Of a DNA stretch of 64,000 nucleotides, positions 34,030 through 43,140 are shown piece by piece; position 1 is the stretch's first letter, and every line of letters begins with the position of its first letter. The position numbers and the translations under genes were made by a program. Source of the DNA: Microtetraspora malaysiensis (GTDB lineage: Bacteria > Actinomycetota > Actinomycetes > Streptosporangiales > Streptosporangiaceae); NCBI RefSeq assembly GCF_001528665.1, contig NZ_BBYJ01000011.1:1-64000 (forward strand). Reading direction: 5' to 3'. The notes beneath the pieces were generated by a model. It was not told where the DNA came from and did not search any database. It saw nothing but the letters and a program-made list of their open reading frames with translations.

Positions 34030-34064
34030 GAGAGCCCGGTCCGGTGTCACCGACCTGGGCTCTC
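34030..34064. terminator. Terminator of the fadA5 operon
   Basis: GAGAGCCC (34030-34037) pairs with GGGCTCTC (34057-34064). The inner bases extend the stem with a small bulge down to a one-base turn in CGGTG-T-CACCG. It lies 20 bp after the thioesterase stop. Confidence 0.75.
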
Positions 34065-34148
34065 CTCGTCGTACGACCACGGCGAGAGCACCGGATGATC
34101 ATGCGTTGTATTCTCGGGCGATCTTTGATCTTTGAAAGGTTTGCCCCC

Positions 34149-34847
34149 ATGAGGAAAGCGCTGTTCGTCGTCGCGGCGAACGTACTGATGCTCACGTTGT
34201 GCGGTACGGCCCAGGCCGCCTCGGCCAAGAGGGCCGACACGTATCCCGACTTCCGGCAGCTCGCGGCCCACGAGGCCGAGGGGAAGGACTTCCGCCGCGT
34301 ACAGCGGTTTCCAGGCGGGGCGCGGGTGGCGCACATCGCCATCCACGGCGGCGCGATCGAGGCGCCCACCACCCAGCTCGCCGACGCGGCCGCGGGGAGC
34401 AAATACGCCTTCTACTCCTTTGAGGGGCTCAAGCCGTCCGGCAACAGGCAGCTCCACATCACCGCCACCCATTTCGACGAGCCCAAGGCCCTCAAGCTGG
34501 TGGCGGCGGTCGACTACACCGTCTCCTGGCACGCCGCCGCGGGTGCAAACGCGACGACGTACGTCGGCGGCCGGGACAAGGGGCTTGTCCGCAAGGTCAG
34601 CGCCGAACTGCGTGCGGCGGGGTTCACCGTCGCGACCTCGGTGCCCGGCGAGATCGCGGGTGTGAGCCCGCGGAACATCGCCAACAAGAACCGCAGGGGC
34701 ATGGGCCTGCAGCTGGAGATCAGCCGCGGCCAGCGAGAGCGGTTCTTCGCCGGAGGGAAGCTCGGCCGCGCCTGGGTCGAGAACCCGGCCCACCGCACCG
34801 AGGCCTTCAACCGGTACGTCGCCGCGGTCAACCGCGCGCTGTCCTGA
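34149..34847 (+). CDS. Secreted poly-gamma-glutamate hydrolase-family protein
   Basis: This 232-residue protein has a signal peptide (MRKALFVVAANVLMLTLCGTAQA, cleavage near residue 23-26) and the fold of phage/Bacillus poly-gamma-glutamate hydrolases. The zinc-binding text I-H-G-G-A-I-E sits near residue 60 and a second His is in T-A-T-H-F-D-E. Family members are zinc carboxypeptidase-like enzymes that cut gamma-glutamyl polymers. It is unrelated to the steroid genes. The ATG at 34149 was chosen by signal peptide and the AAAGG upstream; earlier in-frame starts lack both. Confidence 0.85.
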   Translation: MRKALFVVAANVLMLTLCGTAQAASAKRADTYPDFRQLAAHEAEGKDFRRVQRFPGGARVAHIAIHGGAIEAPTTQLADAAAGSKYAFYSFEGLKPSGNRQLHITATHFDEPKALKLVAAVDYTVSWHAAAGANATTYVGGRDKGLVRKVSAELRAAGFTVATSVPGEIAGVSPRNIANKNRRGMGLQLEISRGQRERFFAGGKLGRAWVENPAHRTEAFNRYVAAVNRALS

Positions 34848-34902
34848 CCCGAGGCGGCGAGGTCATCGCGAGCCCGGCGGCGGAGCGACGCGTCGGCGTC
34901 GT

Positions 34903-36120
34903 TCACCAGCGCGACCCGCGCAGCGCGGCGGCCACCTGCCTGGCCACCGCGGGGGAGGGGTCACCGAGCAGGGTGACGAACTCGTTCATCGGCGCGCTGA
35001 GGCGATGCAACGTTCGGACGGCCTCGGCCCGGACCCGGGGGCGGGGGTCGGCCAGGTATGGCCGGACGAGATCGGCGTCGGCGCGGCCGCCGCAGTCGGC
35101 GAGGCCGGCGATCAGGTTACGGGCCTCCGTGCCCGGCCGCCCGGCCAGGAGCCGGCGGTAGATGTGCGCCGGGTCCCCGCCCGCTCGCCTGACCGCCCAT
35201 TGCGCGGTCAGGCGGGTCATCGAGGACGCGTCGCCCAGGAAGCGCGACCCGTGCTCCGGGCGTCCCAGCCGGACCAGGCCGGTGAGCGCGACGGCCCGAA
35301 CCCGGGACGAACGGGTGGCCAGCAGGCGCTCCAGCAGGTCGGGCCGGTCCATGCGGTCGATCGCCTCCGCGCACCGGATCCGGGAGACGACGTCCACCTC
35401 GCCGAGGGCGGCGGCCATCAGATCAGACTCGCGCAAACGGCCCGCATCAAGCGAAATCTCGTAGGCGAACCTGCGGGCCCGCGGATCGGCGCAGCCCCGC
35501 ATCGTGGCCAGCGTCTCGTCGTCCGCGCCCAGCAGCGCCGCACGGACCGCGGCCAGCGCGGAGGCGCCGCGCCGCCGGTCGCCGAGCCGCACTGCCACCG
35601 GGACGAGGGCGAGCAGGTCCGAGGTCGCGACATCGGTGAGCGCAGGAGCCAGCGCCTCCAGCGCCGCCGCCCTGACCTCCTCGACCCAGTCGGTCGCGCG
35701 GATCAGCAACACGGGTAGGAGCCGAGGATCGGTCCGCATAGCGGCGTCACGTACGGCCCGCTCGCGCCGGCGGCCGTCAGGTGAGCAGGCCCGCAGCGCG
35801 ACGGCGAGCGGGTTGGCGGGCTCCCGAACGGCGGGGACCCTACTGCGTGGCACCGGGCCGCTGTAGCCATACCAGGAGTGGCGCAGCATGAGGTCGAGAT
35901 CCAGCCACAGCGTGGGGCGGCCGGACACCAACGCGTCGAGGGCGCGTTCGGCGAGTTCGTCGTGCGTGACCACGTTGACGAGAGCCGCGCACAGGTCCTG
36001 GACCGCGTGCCGGTGACCGGCTTCCACTCTCGCCACGAGTCCGGGGACGACGTCCGCGAACGGCTTCGCCCGAGTAGGCGGCCAGATCCGTCGCGTCCTG
36101 AAGCCCTTCACACCGGTCAT
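34903..36120 (-). CDS. HEAT-repeat protein
   Basis: The 405-residue protein is built of alpha-helical HEAT-like repeats of about 30 residues (for example S-S-R-V-R-A-V-A-L-T-G-L-V-R-L and D-P-R-P-R-V-R-A-E-A-V-R-T-L-H-R-L) from about residue 110 to the end. It has no catalytic motif, membrane helix or signal. It probably serves as a protein-binding scaffold. It lies 4 nt after the stop of the acyl-CoA ligase on the same strand, but a shared role is doubtful. Confidence 0.8.
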   Translation of the reverse strand: MTGVKGFRTRRIWPPTRAKPFADVVPGLVARVEAGHRHAVQDLCAALVNVVTHDELAERALDALVSGRPTLWLDLDLMLRHSWYGYSGPVPRSRVPAVREPANPLAVALRACSPDGRRRERAVRDAAMRTDPRLLPVLLIRATDWVEEVRAAALEALAPALTDVATSDLLALVPVAVRLGDRRRGASALAAVRAALLGADDETLATMRGCADPRARRFAYEISLDAGRLRESDLMAAALGEVDVVSRIRCAEAIDRMDRPDLLERLLATRSSRVRAVALTGLVRLGRPEHGSRFLGDASSMTRLTAQWAVRRAGGDPAHIYRRLLAGRPGTEARNLIAGLADCGGRADADLVRPYLADPRPRVRAEAVRTLHRLSAPMNEFVTLLGDPSPAVARQVAAALRGSRW

Positions 36121-36124
36121 GATC

Positions 36125-37765
36125 TCAGGGTTCGATGTCGCGGCGGATCACTTTTCCGGTGGCGTTGCGGGGGAGGGGCTCGGTGGTGATGCGCCAGCGG
36201 GACGGCACCTTGAAGTACGCCAGCTCGTCCGCGGTGTAGGCGCGCAGCTCCTCCTCACCGACGGGCCGCTCGCCGTTCGTGACGACCACGGCCATGACCT
36301 CCTGGCCGAGGTCGGGATGGGAGACGCCGATCACGGCACACTCCAGCACGGCGGGGTGCTCCGCCAGGACGTTCTCGATCTCGGCGGGGTAGACGTTCTC
36401 GCCGCCGCGCAGGATCAGGTCCGAGCGGCGGGCGGTGAGGCGCAGCCGCCCCTGCTCCATCACGCCGATATCGCCGGTGTGCAGCCACCGGCCGGCCCGG
36501 ATGGTCTGCTCGGTGGCCACCGGGTCCTTCCAGTAGCCGAGCATGGTGAACGGGCTGCGGACGCAGATCTCGCCCTCCTCGCCCTCGGGGAGCGGCTCGC
36601 CCAGCGGGTCGCGGATCTCCACCTGCACTGTGAGGACGGGACGGCCCAGCGTGCCGGGCGCCTCGGCGAGGTCGGCGGGCGTCGCGGCGGACACGGCGGT
36701 CGAGGTCTCGGTCAGGCCGTAGCTGTCGACCAGGGCGTTCTTCGCCGGAGGGAAGGCCGCGCGCAGCCGCTCCTTGAACGCGGGCGAGGACGGCGCGGAG
36801 GCGAGCGCGAAGGCGGTCAGCGAGGAGAGGTCGTATTCCGACAGGTCGCCGTGCTCGATCAGGCGGTGCGCCATCGTCGGCACCGCGCCCCAGTTCGTGA
36901 CCCGCTCCTTCTCGATGAGGCGCAGCACCCGGTCCACGTCGAAGGCCCCCTGGTGCATCACCACGGCGCTGCCGGTCGCCAGGCGGGGCACGACGAGGTT
37001 GTGCAGGCTCGCGATGTGGAACAGCGGCAGGGCGAGCAGGTAGCGCCGGTCGGCGGGATCGGCCAGGTCGCCGAACGCGGCGGCCAGGGCGTCGTTCATC
37101 CGGTGGTACTCGATGACCGACGTCAGGTTGCGGTGCGAATGGACGGCTCCCTTCGGCCGCCCGGACGTGCCGCTGGTGTAGAGGATGACCGCGGGGTCGT
37201 CCTCGGCGACGTCGGCGGCGGGCAGGACGGCGCCGGGGTGGCGGCGGGTGAGCCGGGAGACGTCGTCCTCGATGGTCAGGACGGTGCCGCCGTCCTCGAC
37301 CAGGGCGGCCCGCTTCGCGTCCGCGACGATCAGCGCGGGCTCGGTGTGGCCGATCGCGTACGCGACCTCGCGGCGTGACCACCAGGCGTTGTAGCCGACG
37401 GCGACGGCGCCGATCGTGACGCTCGCCCAGAAGGAGAGGATCCAGCCGGGGGAGTTGGCCGCGCTGATTGCGACCCGGTCGCCGGGGCGTACGCCGTACT
37501 CGTCCCGGAGGGCGGTGGCGAGAGAGGCGACCTGGGTGGCGTGTTCGGCGAAGCTCAGCCGCCCGTCCGCGGTGACGATGTAGTCGCGGTCGCCGAACCG
37601 GACGGACCGGGCCAGCACCTCTCCCAGGGACCTGGCGCGGTTCTTGTAGCCCCGCATGCGCGCGCCGAGGACGTCCTCCTCGACCAGTTCGAAATCCCCG
37701 CCGGGGCCGGTCAGCCGGGCCATCACGGCGAGGGCCGCCGCTCTCGGATCCGTCGACGTCGACAT
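36125..37765 (-). CDS. Acyl-CoA ligase (FadD-type, ANL superfamily)
   Basis: This 546-residue adenylate-forming enzyme has all core motifs: [37 protein letters not shown] and N-A-T-G-K-V at the C-terminal lysine. It activates a fatty or steroid carboxylic acid as the CoA thioester, probably for side-chain degradation given the divergent OYE/FadD17 unit. The ATG at 37765 has GGGAGG 6-7 nt upstream; a longer frame to 37810 has no ribosome site. Confidence 0.9.
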   Translation of the reverse strand: MSTSTDPRAAALAVMARLTGPGGDFELVEEDVLGARMRGYKNRARSLGEVLARSVRFGDRDYIVTADGRLSFAEHATQVASLATALRDEYGVRPGDRVAISAANSPGWILSFWASVTIGAVAVGYNAWWSRREVAYAIGHTEPALIVADAKRAALVEDGGTVLTIEDDVSRLTRRHPGAVLPAADVAEDDPAVILYTSGTSGRPKGAVHSHRNLTSVIEYHRMNDALAAAFGDLADPADRRYLLALPLFHIASLHNLVVPRLATGSAVVMHQGAFDVDRVLRLIEKERVTNWGAVPTMAHRLIEHGDLSEYDLSSLTAFALASAPSSPAFKERLRAAFPPAKNALVDSYGLTETSTAVSAATPADLAEAPGTLGRPVLTVQVEIRDPLGEPLPEGEEGEICVRSPFTMLGYWKDPVATEQTIRAGRWLHTGDIGVMEQGRLRLTARRSDLILRGGENVYPAEIENVLAEHPAVLECAVIGVSHPDLGQEVMAVVVTNGERPVGEEELRAYTADELAYFKVPSRWRITTEPLPRNATGKVIRRDIEP

Positions 37766-37843
37766 CAGTTCCCTCCCGTGCCGCCGGAACTCCGTCTTCC
37801 TGGCCGCCAATATTCGCGATCGCGGGTGCCGCGGAACGCGTCT

Positions 37844-37858
37844 TCCCGGTCACCGGGA
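37844..37858. promoter_or_regulatory. Perfect 15-bp palindrome in a divergent promoter region
   Basis: TCCCGGT-C-ACCGGGA lies in the 270-bp spacer between the FadD gene (start 37765) and the OYE gene (start 38036). It is a candidate operator for either unit. It does not match the KstR-like sites. Confidence 0.4.
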
Positions 37859-38035
37859 CCGGCGGTCGTCCGGCTCAGCGGCCCGGCGGGTACGGCGGGC
37901 GCCGCGGCGCGGCCACGCGCACCGCGAGGTCGGCGCCGCGGCCTTCCCGTTCAGCGGGATTCACCGGAGCCGGGGGACCCTCCGCTGGCTAACGTCGGCC
38001 GTGCTCCCCGAGACGGAGTGCGGACGGAGGACCCC

Positions 38036-39265
38036 TTGACTCACACGACGCCCAGGGCCCGCGAGGCGCCGGACGTGCTCGCTCCGGCGAAGCTCGGCCC
38101 GGTGGCCCTGCGCAACCGCGTCATCAAGGCCGCGACCTACGAGGGGTTGAGCCGCAAGGGCCTCGTCACCGACGAACTCATCGACTTCCACGTGCGCCAC
38201 GCGGCGGGCGGCGTCGGGATGACCACGGTGGCCTACTGCGCGGTCGCGCCCGAGGGCCGGACCGACCGGCGCCAGATCCTGTGGACTGCGGAGGCGCTGC
38301 CCGGCCTGCGCAAGCTGACCGAGGCGGTGCACGCCGAGGGCGCCGCGGTCGCCGCGCAGATCGGCCACGCGGGCCCGGTCGCCAACCCCAAGTCCAACCG
38401 CCTGCCCGCGCTCGCGCCCAGCAGGCACTTCCACGCCACCACCGTGAGCTTCACCAAGGAGGCGACCCGGGACGACCTGACCCGGATCGTCGCGGCCCAC
38501 GGCCACGCCGCGTCCATGGCCGTCGAGGCCGGGTTCGACGCCGTCGAGATCCACCTCGGGCACAACTACCTCGCCAGCTCGTTCCTCAGCCCCAAGCTCA
38601 ACCACCGCAAGGACGAGTACGGCGGAAGCCTGGAGAACCGCGCCCGCCTCTCCCGGGACATCGCCCGGGCCGTGCGCGACGCCGTCGGCGACCGGATCGC
38701 CATCACCGCCAAGCTCAACATGGACGACGGCGTACCCGGCGGGTTCTGGCTCGACGAGGCGATCACGGTCGCCCGGTGGCTGGAGCAGGATGGCTCGCTC
38801 GACGCCCTCGAACTCACCGCGGGCAGCTCCCTGCTCAACCCCATGTACCTGTTCAAGGGCGACGCGCCGCTGCGGGAGTTCGCGGCGGTGATGAAGCAGC
38901 CGGTCAAGCTGGGCGTCCAGCTCGTCGGCAAGCGCTTCCTGCGCGCCTACCCCTACCGGGACGCGTACCTGCTCGACGACGCGCGGCAGATCCGCGCCGC
39001 CGTCACGATGCCGCTCATCCTGCTCGGCGGCATCACGAACAAGACGGTCATGGACCAGGCGATGGCGGAGGGCTTCCAGTTCGTCGCGATGGCGCGGGCG
39101 CTGCTGCGCGAGCCGGACCTGATCAACCGGATCGCGGCCGACGAGAGCGTCCGCTCCCTGTGCATCCACTGCAACAAGTGCATGACGGCGATCTACGGCG
39201 GCACCCACTGCGTGCTCACCGGCCCCCTGATCGCACAGCCGCCGGTACGGAAGCCGCGGGCCTGA
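38036..39265 (+). CDS. NADH:flavin oxidoreductase / 2,4-dienoyl-CoA reductase-like (OYE family)
   Basis: This 409-residue TIM-barrel flavoprotein of the old yellow enzyme family has H-L-G-H-N-Y-L-A-S-S-F-L-S-P, a dienoyl-CoA-reductase-type motif, and a C-terminal cysteine set C-x2-C-x2-C-x9-C (C-I-H-C-N-K-C) like an iron-sulfur site. It stops there, lacking the second FAD/NADPH domain of full 2,4-dienoyl-CoA reductases (about 670 residues). A TTG at 38036 was chosen because GGAGG sits 5 nt upstream; a GTG at 38018 is possible. It probably reduces a conjugated double bond of a steroid or its CoA thioester. Confidence 0.83.
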   Translation: MTHTTPRAREAPDVLAPAKLGPVALRNRVIKAATYEGLSRKGLVTDELIDFHVRHAAGGVGMTTVAYCAVAPEGRTDRRQILWTAEALPGLRKLTEAVHAEGAAVAAQIGHAGPVANPKSNRLPALAPSRHFHATTVSFTKEATRDDLTRIVAAHGHAASMAVEAGFDAVEIHLGHNYLASSFLSPKLNHRKDEYGGSLENRARLSRDIARAVRDAVGDRIAITAKLNMDDGVPGGFWLDEAITVARWLEQDGSLDALELTAGSSLLNPMYLFKGDAPLREFAAVMKQPVKLGVQLVGKRFLRAYPYRDAYLLDDARQIRAAVTMPLILLGGITNKTVMDQAMAEGFQFVAMARALLREPDLINRIAADESVRSLCIHCNKCMTAIYGGTHCVLTGPLIAQPPVRKPRA

Positions 39266-39286
39266 GGAGGAGGAGAACGGAGAACC

Positions 39287-40942
39287 GTGCACCGAGAGAC
39301 GATCGCCGACCTGCTGCTCGACCGGGTGGGGGACGACCGCCCGGGCCTGCGCACCCGGGAGCGCACCTGGACCTGGGACGAGGTGGTCCGCGAGAGCGCC
39401 GCCCGGGCCTCCCTGTTGCGTGAGCTGCGGATCGACGGCCCCTTCCACGTCGGGGTCCTGCTCGGCAACGTGCCCGAGTACGTCTTCTGGCTCGGCGCGG
39501 CGGCGCTCAGCGGCGCCGTGATCGTGGGCATCAACTCGACCCGGCGCGGCGCGTACCTGGAGGAGGAGGTCAGGCACACCGACCTGCGGCTCGTCGTCAC
39601 CGACGAGGCCGGGCTGAAGCTGCTCGACGGCCTCGACATCGGCGTGGAGCGCGACCGCTTCCTCCTCGTGGACGGCGAGGACTACGCGGCCCGGGTGGCC
39701 GCGCACGCCTGCGAGCCGGAGCGCGACCCCGGCGTCACCGCCGCGACCCGGATGCTGCTGCTGTTCACCTCCGGCACCACCGGCGCGTCCAAGGCGGCGA
39801 TCTGCTCCCAGGGCCGGCTGGCCGCGCTCGGCTACGCCAACTGCGCCAAGTACGGCGTGGCCGGGGACGACGTCACGTACTGCTGCATGCCGCTGTTCCA
39901 CGGCAACGCCGTCATGGGCCTGTGGGCGCCCTCGCTTGCCGCGGGCGCGACCGTCACGCTCGTGCCCGCGTTCTCCGCGTCCGCGTTCCTGCCCGATGTC
40001 CGGTTCTACGGTGTCACGTTCTTCACGTACGTCGGCAAGGCGATCGCGTACATCCTGGCCACGCCCGAGCGTCCGGACGACGCGGACAACACGCTCGACC
40101 ACGCCTTCGGCACGGAGGCCTCGCCCGAGGACCAGGCCGAGTTCCGGCGCCGCTTCGGCTGCCGGCTGATCGAGAGCTACGGGTCGAGCGAAGGCTCCGG
40201 CATGGTCACGCTCGCGCCCGAGGGGCCCGCGAGCGCGCTGGGCCGCCCCGCCCACGCCGGTGTCGTCGTCGTCGATCCGGAGACCAGGGAGCGGCGGCCG
40301 CGCGCGGTGCTCGACGAGCACGGCCGGGTCGTCAACGCCGAGGAGGCGATCGGCGAGATCGTCAACACGGAGGGCGCGGCGAAGTTCGAGGGCTACTACA
40401 AGAACGATGCGGCCAACGCCGAACGGGTCCGGCACGGCTGGTACTGGACCGGCGACCTCGGCTACATCGACGAGGCCGGCTACATCTACTTCGCCGGCCG
40501 TTCCGGCGACTGGATCCGGGTGGACGGCGAGAACATCTCCGCGCTGCTGACCGAGCGCGTCCTGCGCCGCCACCCGCGCGTCGTCGCCGCAGCCGTCTTC
40601 GGCGTGCCCGACCCGCGCTCCGGCGACCAGGTGATGGCCGCGATCGAGATCCCCGAGGGGACGGCCTTCGAGGACCTCGACCTGCCCGCGTTCCTCGCCC
40701 GGCAGGCGGACCTCGGCACCAAGGGCGCGCCGCGTTACGTCCGGGTGTCCCACGCGCTGCCGGCCACCGGCTCCAACAAGCTCCGCAAGAAGGAGATGCA
40801 GCACGACGGCTGGCGGACCGAGGACGCCGTGTACCGCTGGGCCGGCCGCGGCGCGCCGCGCTACACCCCGATGACCGCCGAGGACAAGGCCGCGTTGCGC
40901 GCGGAGTTCCACGCCAACGGACGGCAGCGCTTCCTGCCGTAG
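39287..40942 (+). CDS. FadD17-like steroid acyl-CoA ligase
   Basis: This 551-residue ANL enzyme is close to Mycobacterium FadD17: H-V-G-V-L-L-G-N-x-P-E-Y, A-A-L-S-G-A, N-S-T-R-R-G, then L-F-T-S-G-T-T-G-A-S-K, E-S-Y-G-S-S-E-G, Y-W-T-G-D-L-G-Y-I-D and C-terminal G-S-N-K-L-R-K-K. FadD17 activates C24/C22-type steroid side-chain acids. It starts at a GTG 21 nt after the OYE gene, with GGAG upstream, and is followed 39 nt later by the ChsE2-type gene, so it opens the side-chain operon. Confidence 0.87.
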   Translation: MHRETIADLLLDRVGDDRPGLRTRERTWTWDEVVRESAARASLLRELRIDGPFHVGVLLGNVPEYVFWLGAAALSGAVIVGINSTRRGAYLEEEVRHTDLRLVVTDEAGLKLLDGLDIGVERDRFLLVDGEDYAARVAAHACEPERDPGVTAATRMLLLFTSGTTGASKAAICSQGRLAALGYANCAKYGVAGDDVTYCCMPLFHGNAVMGLWAPSLAAGATVTLVPAFSASAFLPDVRFYGVTFFTYVGKAIAYILATPERPDDADNTLDHAFGTEASPEDQAEFRRRFGCRLIESYGSSEGSGMVTLAPEGPASALGRPAHAGVVVVDPETRERRPRAVLDEHGRVVNAEEAIGEIVNTEGAAKFEGYYKNDAANAERVRHGWYWTGDLGYIDEAGYIYFAGRSGDWIRVDGENISALLTERVLRRHPRVVAAAVFGVPDPRSGDQVMAAIEIPEGTAFEDLDLPAFLARQADLGTKGAPRYVRVSHALPATGSNKLRKKEMQHDGWRTEDAVYRWAGRGAPRYTPMTAEDKAALRAEFHANGRQRFLP

Positions 40943-40981
40943 CCCCAGTACGGCCCAGCAACCCGAGTAGGAGAGCGGAAC

Positions 40982-42148
40982 ATGGATCTGCGCGAGACCG
41001 CCGCGCAACAAGAGCTGCGCATGGAGCTGCGAAGGTACTTCGCCGGCCTCATGCCGGAGGCCGAACGCCGCCGCGTCGGCGAGCAGGGCGTCGGAGGCGA
41101 CCGCTTCCGCGAGGTGGTCAAGCGCCTCGGGGCCGACGGCTGGCTCGGCATCGGGTGGCCGGTCGAGTACGGCGGCCAGGGCCGCTCGATCGAGGAGCAG
41201 TACGTCTTCTTCGACGAGGTCCAGCGGGCCGGGCTGCCGTTCCCGTTCGTCACCGTCAACACGGTCGGCCCGACCCTGATGAGCCAGGGGTCGGAGGAGC
41301 AGAAGAGGCGCTTCCTGCCCGGCATCCTGTCCGGCGACATCGTCTTCGCGATCGGCTACACCGAGCCGGACGCCGGCACCGACCTCGCGTCCCTGACGAC
41401 CCGCGCGGTCCGCGACGGCGACGAGTTCGTCGTGGACGGCAGCAAGATCTTCACCAGCGGCGCGAACACCGCCGACTACGTGTGGCTGGCCTGCCGTACC
41501 GACCCGGACGCGCCGAAACACAAGGGCATCTCCATCCTGATCGTGCCGACGGACGCGCCCGGGTTCTCGTGGAGCCCGATCCAGACCGTGGGCGGCATGA
41601 TCGTGGCCGCCACCTACTACAGCGGCGTACGGGTGCCCGCGACCGACGTCGTCGGCGAGGTGAACGGCGGCTGGCGGCTGATCACCCACCAGCTCAACCA
41701 CGAGCGGATCGGGCTCGCCGCGCTCGGCGGCCGCATGATCAGGCTCTGGGAGGACGTCCTCGCCTGGGCCAGGGAGAACGGGACCATCGAGCTGCCGTGG
41801 GTCCAGCGGGACTTCGCCCGCACCTACGCCAAGCTGGAGGCGATGCGCCTGCTCAACTGGAAGATGACCGGCGCGGTGGCACGCGGCTCCCTGTCCGGCG
41901 CGGAGGCCGGGGCCGCCAAGGCGTACGGCACCGAGACCCACATCGACGTGCAGCGCACCCTCACCGGCATCATCGGCGCGGCCGGGCGGATCCGGCCCGA
42001 TTCACCCGGCGCGGCGCTGGCCGGCCAGATCGAGCAGCTCTCCCGCCAGGGCATCGTGAACACCTTCGGCGGCGGTGTGAACGAGATCCTCAGGGACATG
42101 GTCGCCACCCAGGGGCTCGGCCTGCCCCGGCTGGGGCGGGGCGTATGA
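40982..42148 (+). CDS. chsE2: Acyl-CoA dehydrogenase ChsE2 (FadE29) type
   Basis: The 388-residue acyl-CoA dehydrogenase has the N-terminal helical domain, the middle barrel with Y-T-E-P-D-A-G-T-D-L-A-S and S-K-I-F-T-S-G-A, and the C-terminal four-helix domain with G-G-V-N-E-I-L-R-D. Size and gene order match FadE29, the partner of FadE28 in the ChsE1-ChsE2 heterotetramer that desaturates the 3-carbon side-chain CoA ester. The ATG at 40982 has AGGAG upstream. The stop overlaps the chsH2 start by ATGA. Confidence 0.88.
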   Translation: MDLRETAAQQELRMELRRYFAGLMPEAERRRVGEQGVGGDRFREVVKRLGADGWLGIGWPVEYGGQGRSIEEQYVFFDEVQRAGLPFPFVTVNTVGPTLMSQGSEEQKRRFLPGILSGDIVFAIGYTEPDAGTDLASLTTRAVRDGDEFVVDGSKIFTSGANTADYVWLACRTDPDAPKHKGISILIVPTDAPGFSWSPIQTVGGMIVAATYYSGVRVPATDVVGEVNGGWRLITHQLNHERIGLAALGGRMIRLWEDVLAWARENGTIELPWVQRDFARTYAKLEAMRLLNWKMTGAVARGSLSGAEAGAAKAYGTETHIDVQRTLTGIIGAAGRIRPDSPGAALAGQIEQLSRQGIVNTFGGGVNEILRDMVATQGLGLPRLGRGV

Positions 42149-43140
42149 GCGCGGCGTACGAGGACCGGCTGCGCGCGTTCGTCGGCCGCGAGATCCACCC
42201 GCTGCGGCCGGGCCAGGACCCGGTCAACGTGCCGATGATCCGGCACTGGGTCGAGGCCATGGAGGACGACAACCCGATCTACCTCGACGAGGAGGCCGCC
42301 CGCGCCACCGGCAGGGACGGCGTCGTCGCGCCCGCGTCCATGGCGCAGGCGTGGGTGATGCGCGGGTACGCCGCGACGGCGGCGGCGAAGGGCGGCGGCG
42401 GCCCCGCCGACGAGCTGACCGACCTGCTCGCCGAGGGCGGGTACACCTCGGTGGTGGCGACCGACTCGGAGTTCGAGTTCCACCGCGAGCTGGTGCCCGG
42501 CGACCACGTCGCCGCGCGGGAGGTGGTCGAGTCCATCTCGCCGGAGAAGGCCACCGCGCTGGGCGCGGGCCGCTTCATCACGTCGCTGCGGACGTACCAC
42601 GACCAGGACGGCGAGATCGTGGCCGTGCAGCGCTGGCGCATCCTGCGCTTCCGCCCCAAGCCGAAGCCACAGAAGCCGCGGGAGCCGGAGGAGCGGCCCG
42701 AAGGCACCGCGGCGGAACGGCCCGAGGAGCGGGCGCCCCGGCCGCAGCCGGCGATCAACAGGGACAACGCGTTCTGGTTCGAGGCGGCCCGCGAGCGCCG
42801 GCTGCTGATCCAGCGCTGCGCCGCCTGCCGGACGCTGCGCCACCCGCCCGGCCCCTGCTGCCCGGAGTGCGGCTCGTTCGAGTGGGACACCGTGCGGGCG
42901 TCCGGCGACGCGCACGTCTACAGCTTCGTGGTCAACCACCACCCCCGCCATCCGGCGTTCGACTACCCGTTGATCGTCGCGGTCGTCGAACTGGCGGAGG
43001 GCACCCGGCTGATCACCAACCTGGTCGGCGTCACCCCGGAGGAGGTCGAGATCGACATGCCGGTCGTCCTCGACTGGGTGGACGCGGGCCCCGAGTCGTC
43101 GCTTCCGGTGTTCCGGCCGGTCGCCCAGGAAGGTCAGTGA
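42145..43140 (+). CDS. chsH2: ChsH2: MaoC-like hydratase subunit with C-terminal DUF35
   Basis: This 331-residue protein has two domains, as in Mycobacterium ChsH2. The first is a MaoC hotdog (residues about 1-175) whose hydratase motif is degenerate (M-E-D-D-N-P-I-Y-L, no His). A charged linker rich in P/E/R follows (about 175-215). The second is a DUF35 OB/zinc-ribbon domain with C-A-A-C and C-C-P-E-C-G. ChsH1 supplies the catalytic half of the hydratase and the DUF35 part is known to bind the aldolase Ltp2. Four overlapping starts or stops tie it to its neighbours. Confidence 0.92.
   Translation: MSAAYEDRLRAFVGREIHPLRPGQDPVNVPMIRHWVEAMEDDNPIYLDEEAARATGRDGVVAPASMAQAWVMRGYAATAAAKGGGGPADELTDLLAEGGYTSVVATDSEFEFHRELVPGDHVAAREVVESISPEKATALGAGRFITSLRTYHDQDGEIVAVQRWRILRFRPKPKPQKPREPEERPEGTAAERPEERAPRPQPAINRDNAFWFEAARERRLLIQRCAACRTLRHPPGPCCPECGSFEWDTVRASGDAHVYSFVVNHHPRHPAFDYPLIVAVVELAEGTRLITNLVGVTPEEVEIDMPVVLDWVDAGPESSLPVFRPVAQEGQ

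Noticed and set aside
37961-41941. Very long minus-strand open frame (over 1,300 codons) opposite the OYE, FadD17 and ChsE2 genes
   Set aside because: It is an antisense shadow of GC-rich plus-strand genes; its translation is low-complexity Arg/Gly/Ala/Asp text with no family motif, while the plus-strand genes have clear enzymes.
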